Source: Lachnospiraceae bacterium (GTDB lineage Bacteria > Bacillota > Clostridia > Lachnospirales > Lachnospiraceae). From it: a stretch of 5,898 bases of DNA. The notes below the pieces were generated by a model. It searched no databases, was not told the origin of the DNA, and was given only the letters and a program-made list of their open reading frames with translations. Numbering within the stretch: the stretch's first letter is position 1; each line of letters opens with the position of its first letter. The position numbers and the translations under genes are program-made. Shown here piece after piece: positions 5,502 to 5,898 of this stretch. The stretch covers positions 1 through 5,898 of the forward strand of contig CAAEAB010000011.1 in NCBI GenBank assembly GCA_900753685.1, in the 5' to 3' direction.

Positions 5502-5898
5502 ATGGACAACAATTGTATTTTTTGTAAAATAGCCAACGGGGAAATACCTTCCTCAACTCTCTACGAGGACGATATGTTTCGGGTCATTCTTGATTTATCC
5601 CCGGCCACAAAGGGACATGCCCTTATTATTCCTAAGGGCCATATGGCTAACATCTTTGAAATGGATGAAGCAACCGCAGAAAAAATCTTTGTTCTGACCG
5701 CACGCATTGCTAAAGCCATGAAGGAAGCTCTAAACTGCGATGGCCTTAATATTGTTCAGAATAACGGCGAAATTGCCGGACAGACCGTTTTCCACTTTCA
5801 CATGCATATTATTCCGCGCTATGAAGGGGATCATCAAAATATTCATTGGGTTCCGGGAACATCGGAAGCTGCAGAAAGAGAAGCTGTTGCCGAACAAA
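5502..5898 (+). CDS. HIT-family nucleotide hydrolase, cut by window edge
   Basis: Histidine-triad protein of the small HINT/Hit branch. These are cytoplasmic nucleotide-binding hydrolases acting on phosphoramidates or related nucleoside conjugates; the physiological substrate in Firmicutes is unclear. The 132 visible codons start NNCIFCKIANGEIPSS, with a CxxC pair at Cys5 and Cys8 that with nearby histidines may bind zinc in some members. They continue through KGHALIIPKGH (37-47) and NNGEIAGQTVFH to the triad HFHMHIIPR, with His98, His100 and His102; His100 is the expected nucleophile by family comparison. The start at 5502 has a GGAGGA site 8 bases upstream and a good promoter. No stop occurs before the window ends, but the usual family length is about 135-145 residues, so only a few residues should be missing. 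It is divergently transcribed from the kinase, with no obvious functional link. Confidence 0.95.
   Translation, partial: MDNNCIFCKIANGEIPSSTLYEDDMFRVILDLSPATKGHALIIPKGHMANIFEMDEATAEKIFVLTARIAKAMKEALNCDGLNIVQNNGEIAGQTVFHFHMHIIPRYEGDHQNIHWVPGTSEAAEREAVAEQ

Overview
This window looks like an ordinary chromosomal stretch from a low-to-moderate GC Gram-positive bacterium, most likely a clostridium of the Lachnospiraceae type. That placement is an inference from protein style (449-residue Firmicutes-type glucose-6-phosphate isomerase, MurG of the '[12 protein letters not shown]' type, a small TSCPD-domain protein), strong GGAGG ribosome binding sites and sigma-A-like promoters. No phage, transposon, CRISPR, tRNA or rRNA sequence was recognised. 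All genes look intact except the last, which is cut by the window edge.

Layout. Left block, minus strand, read right to left: mtnN (5'-methylthioadenosine/S-adenosylhomocysteine nucleosidase, 3091-2393), an unrecognised three-helix membrane protein (2277-1558), then pgi (glucose-6-phosphate isomerase, 1473-124), which ends in a clear intrinsic terminator (112-79). Separate promoter-like sequences precede each of the three, so they are probably neighbours rather than one strict operon, although no terminator separates them. Central block, plus strand: a 179-bp divergent intergenic region drives a two-gene operon of a TSCPD-domain protein (3271-3531) and a MurG-family lipid II glycosyltransferase (3535-4617), with 3 bp between them and the murG ribosome binding site inside the upstream gene. 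Right block: a sensor-less histidine kinase on the minus strand (5302-4625) converges on murG with only 7 bp between stop codons. A 199-bp divergent region then separates it from a HIT-family nucleotide hydrolase (5502 to beyond 5898, plus strand).

How the genes relate. pgi serves glycolysis and amino-sugar supply, mtnN recycles methyl-cycle by-products, and murG builds the cell wall precursor lipid II. The HIT protein is a housekeeping nucleotide-binding hydrolase. These are mostly unconnected household functions. The parts without a known role are the membrane protein, the TSCPD protein coupled to murG, and the orphan kinase that has only 13 residues before its phospho-acceptor histidine.

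I did not find a convincing undescribed multi-gene system. The best second-look items are the TSCPD-murG coupling, the stripped-down kinase, the membrane protein, an exact 16-bp duplication of the mtnN 3' end, and the hairpins packed around the murG/kinase convergence point.
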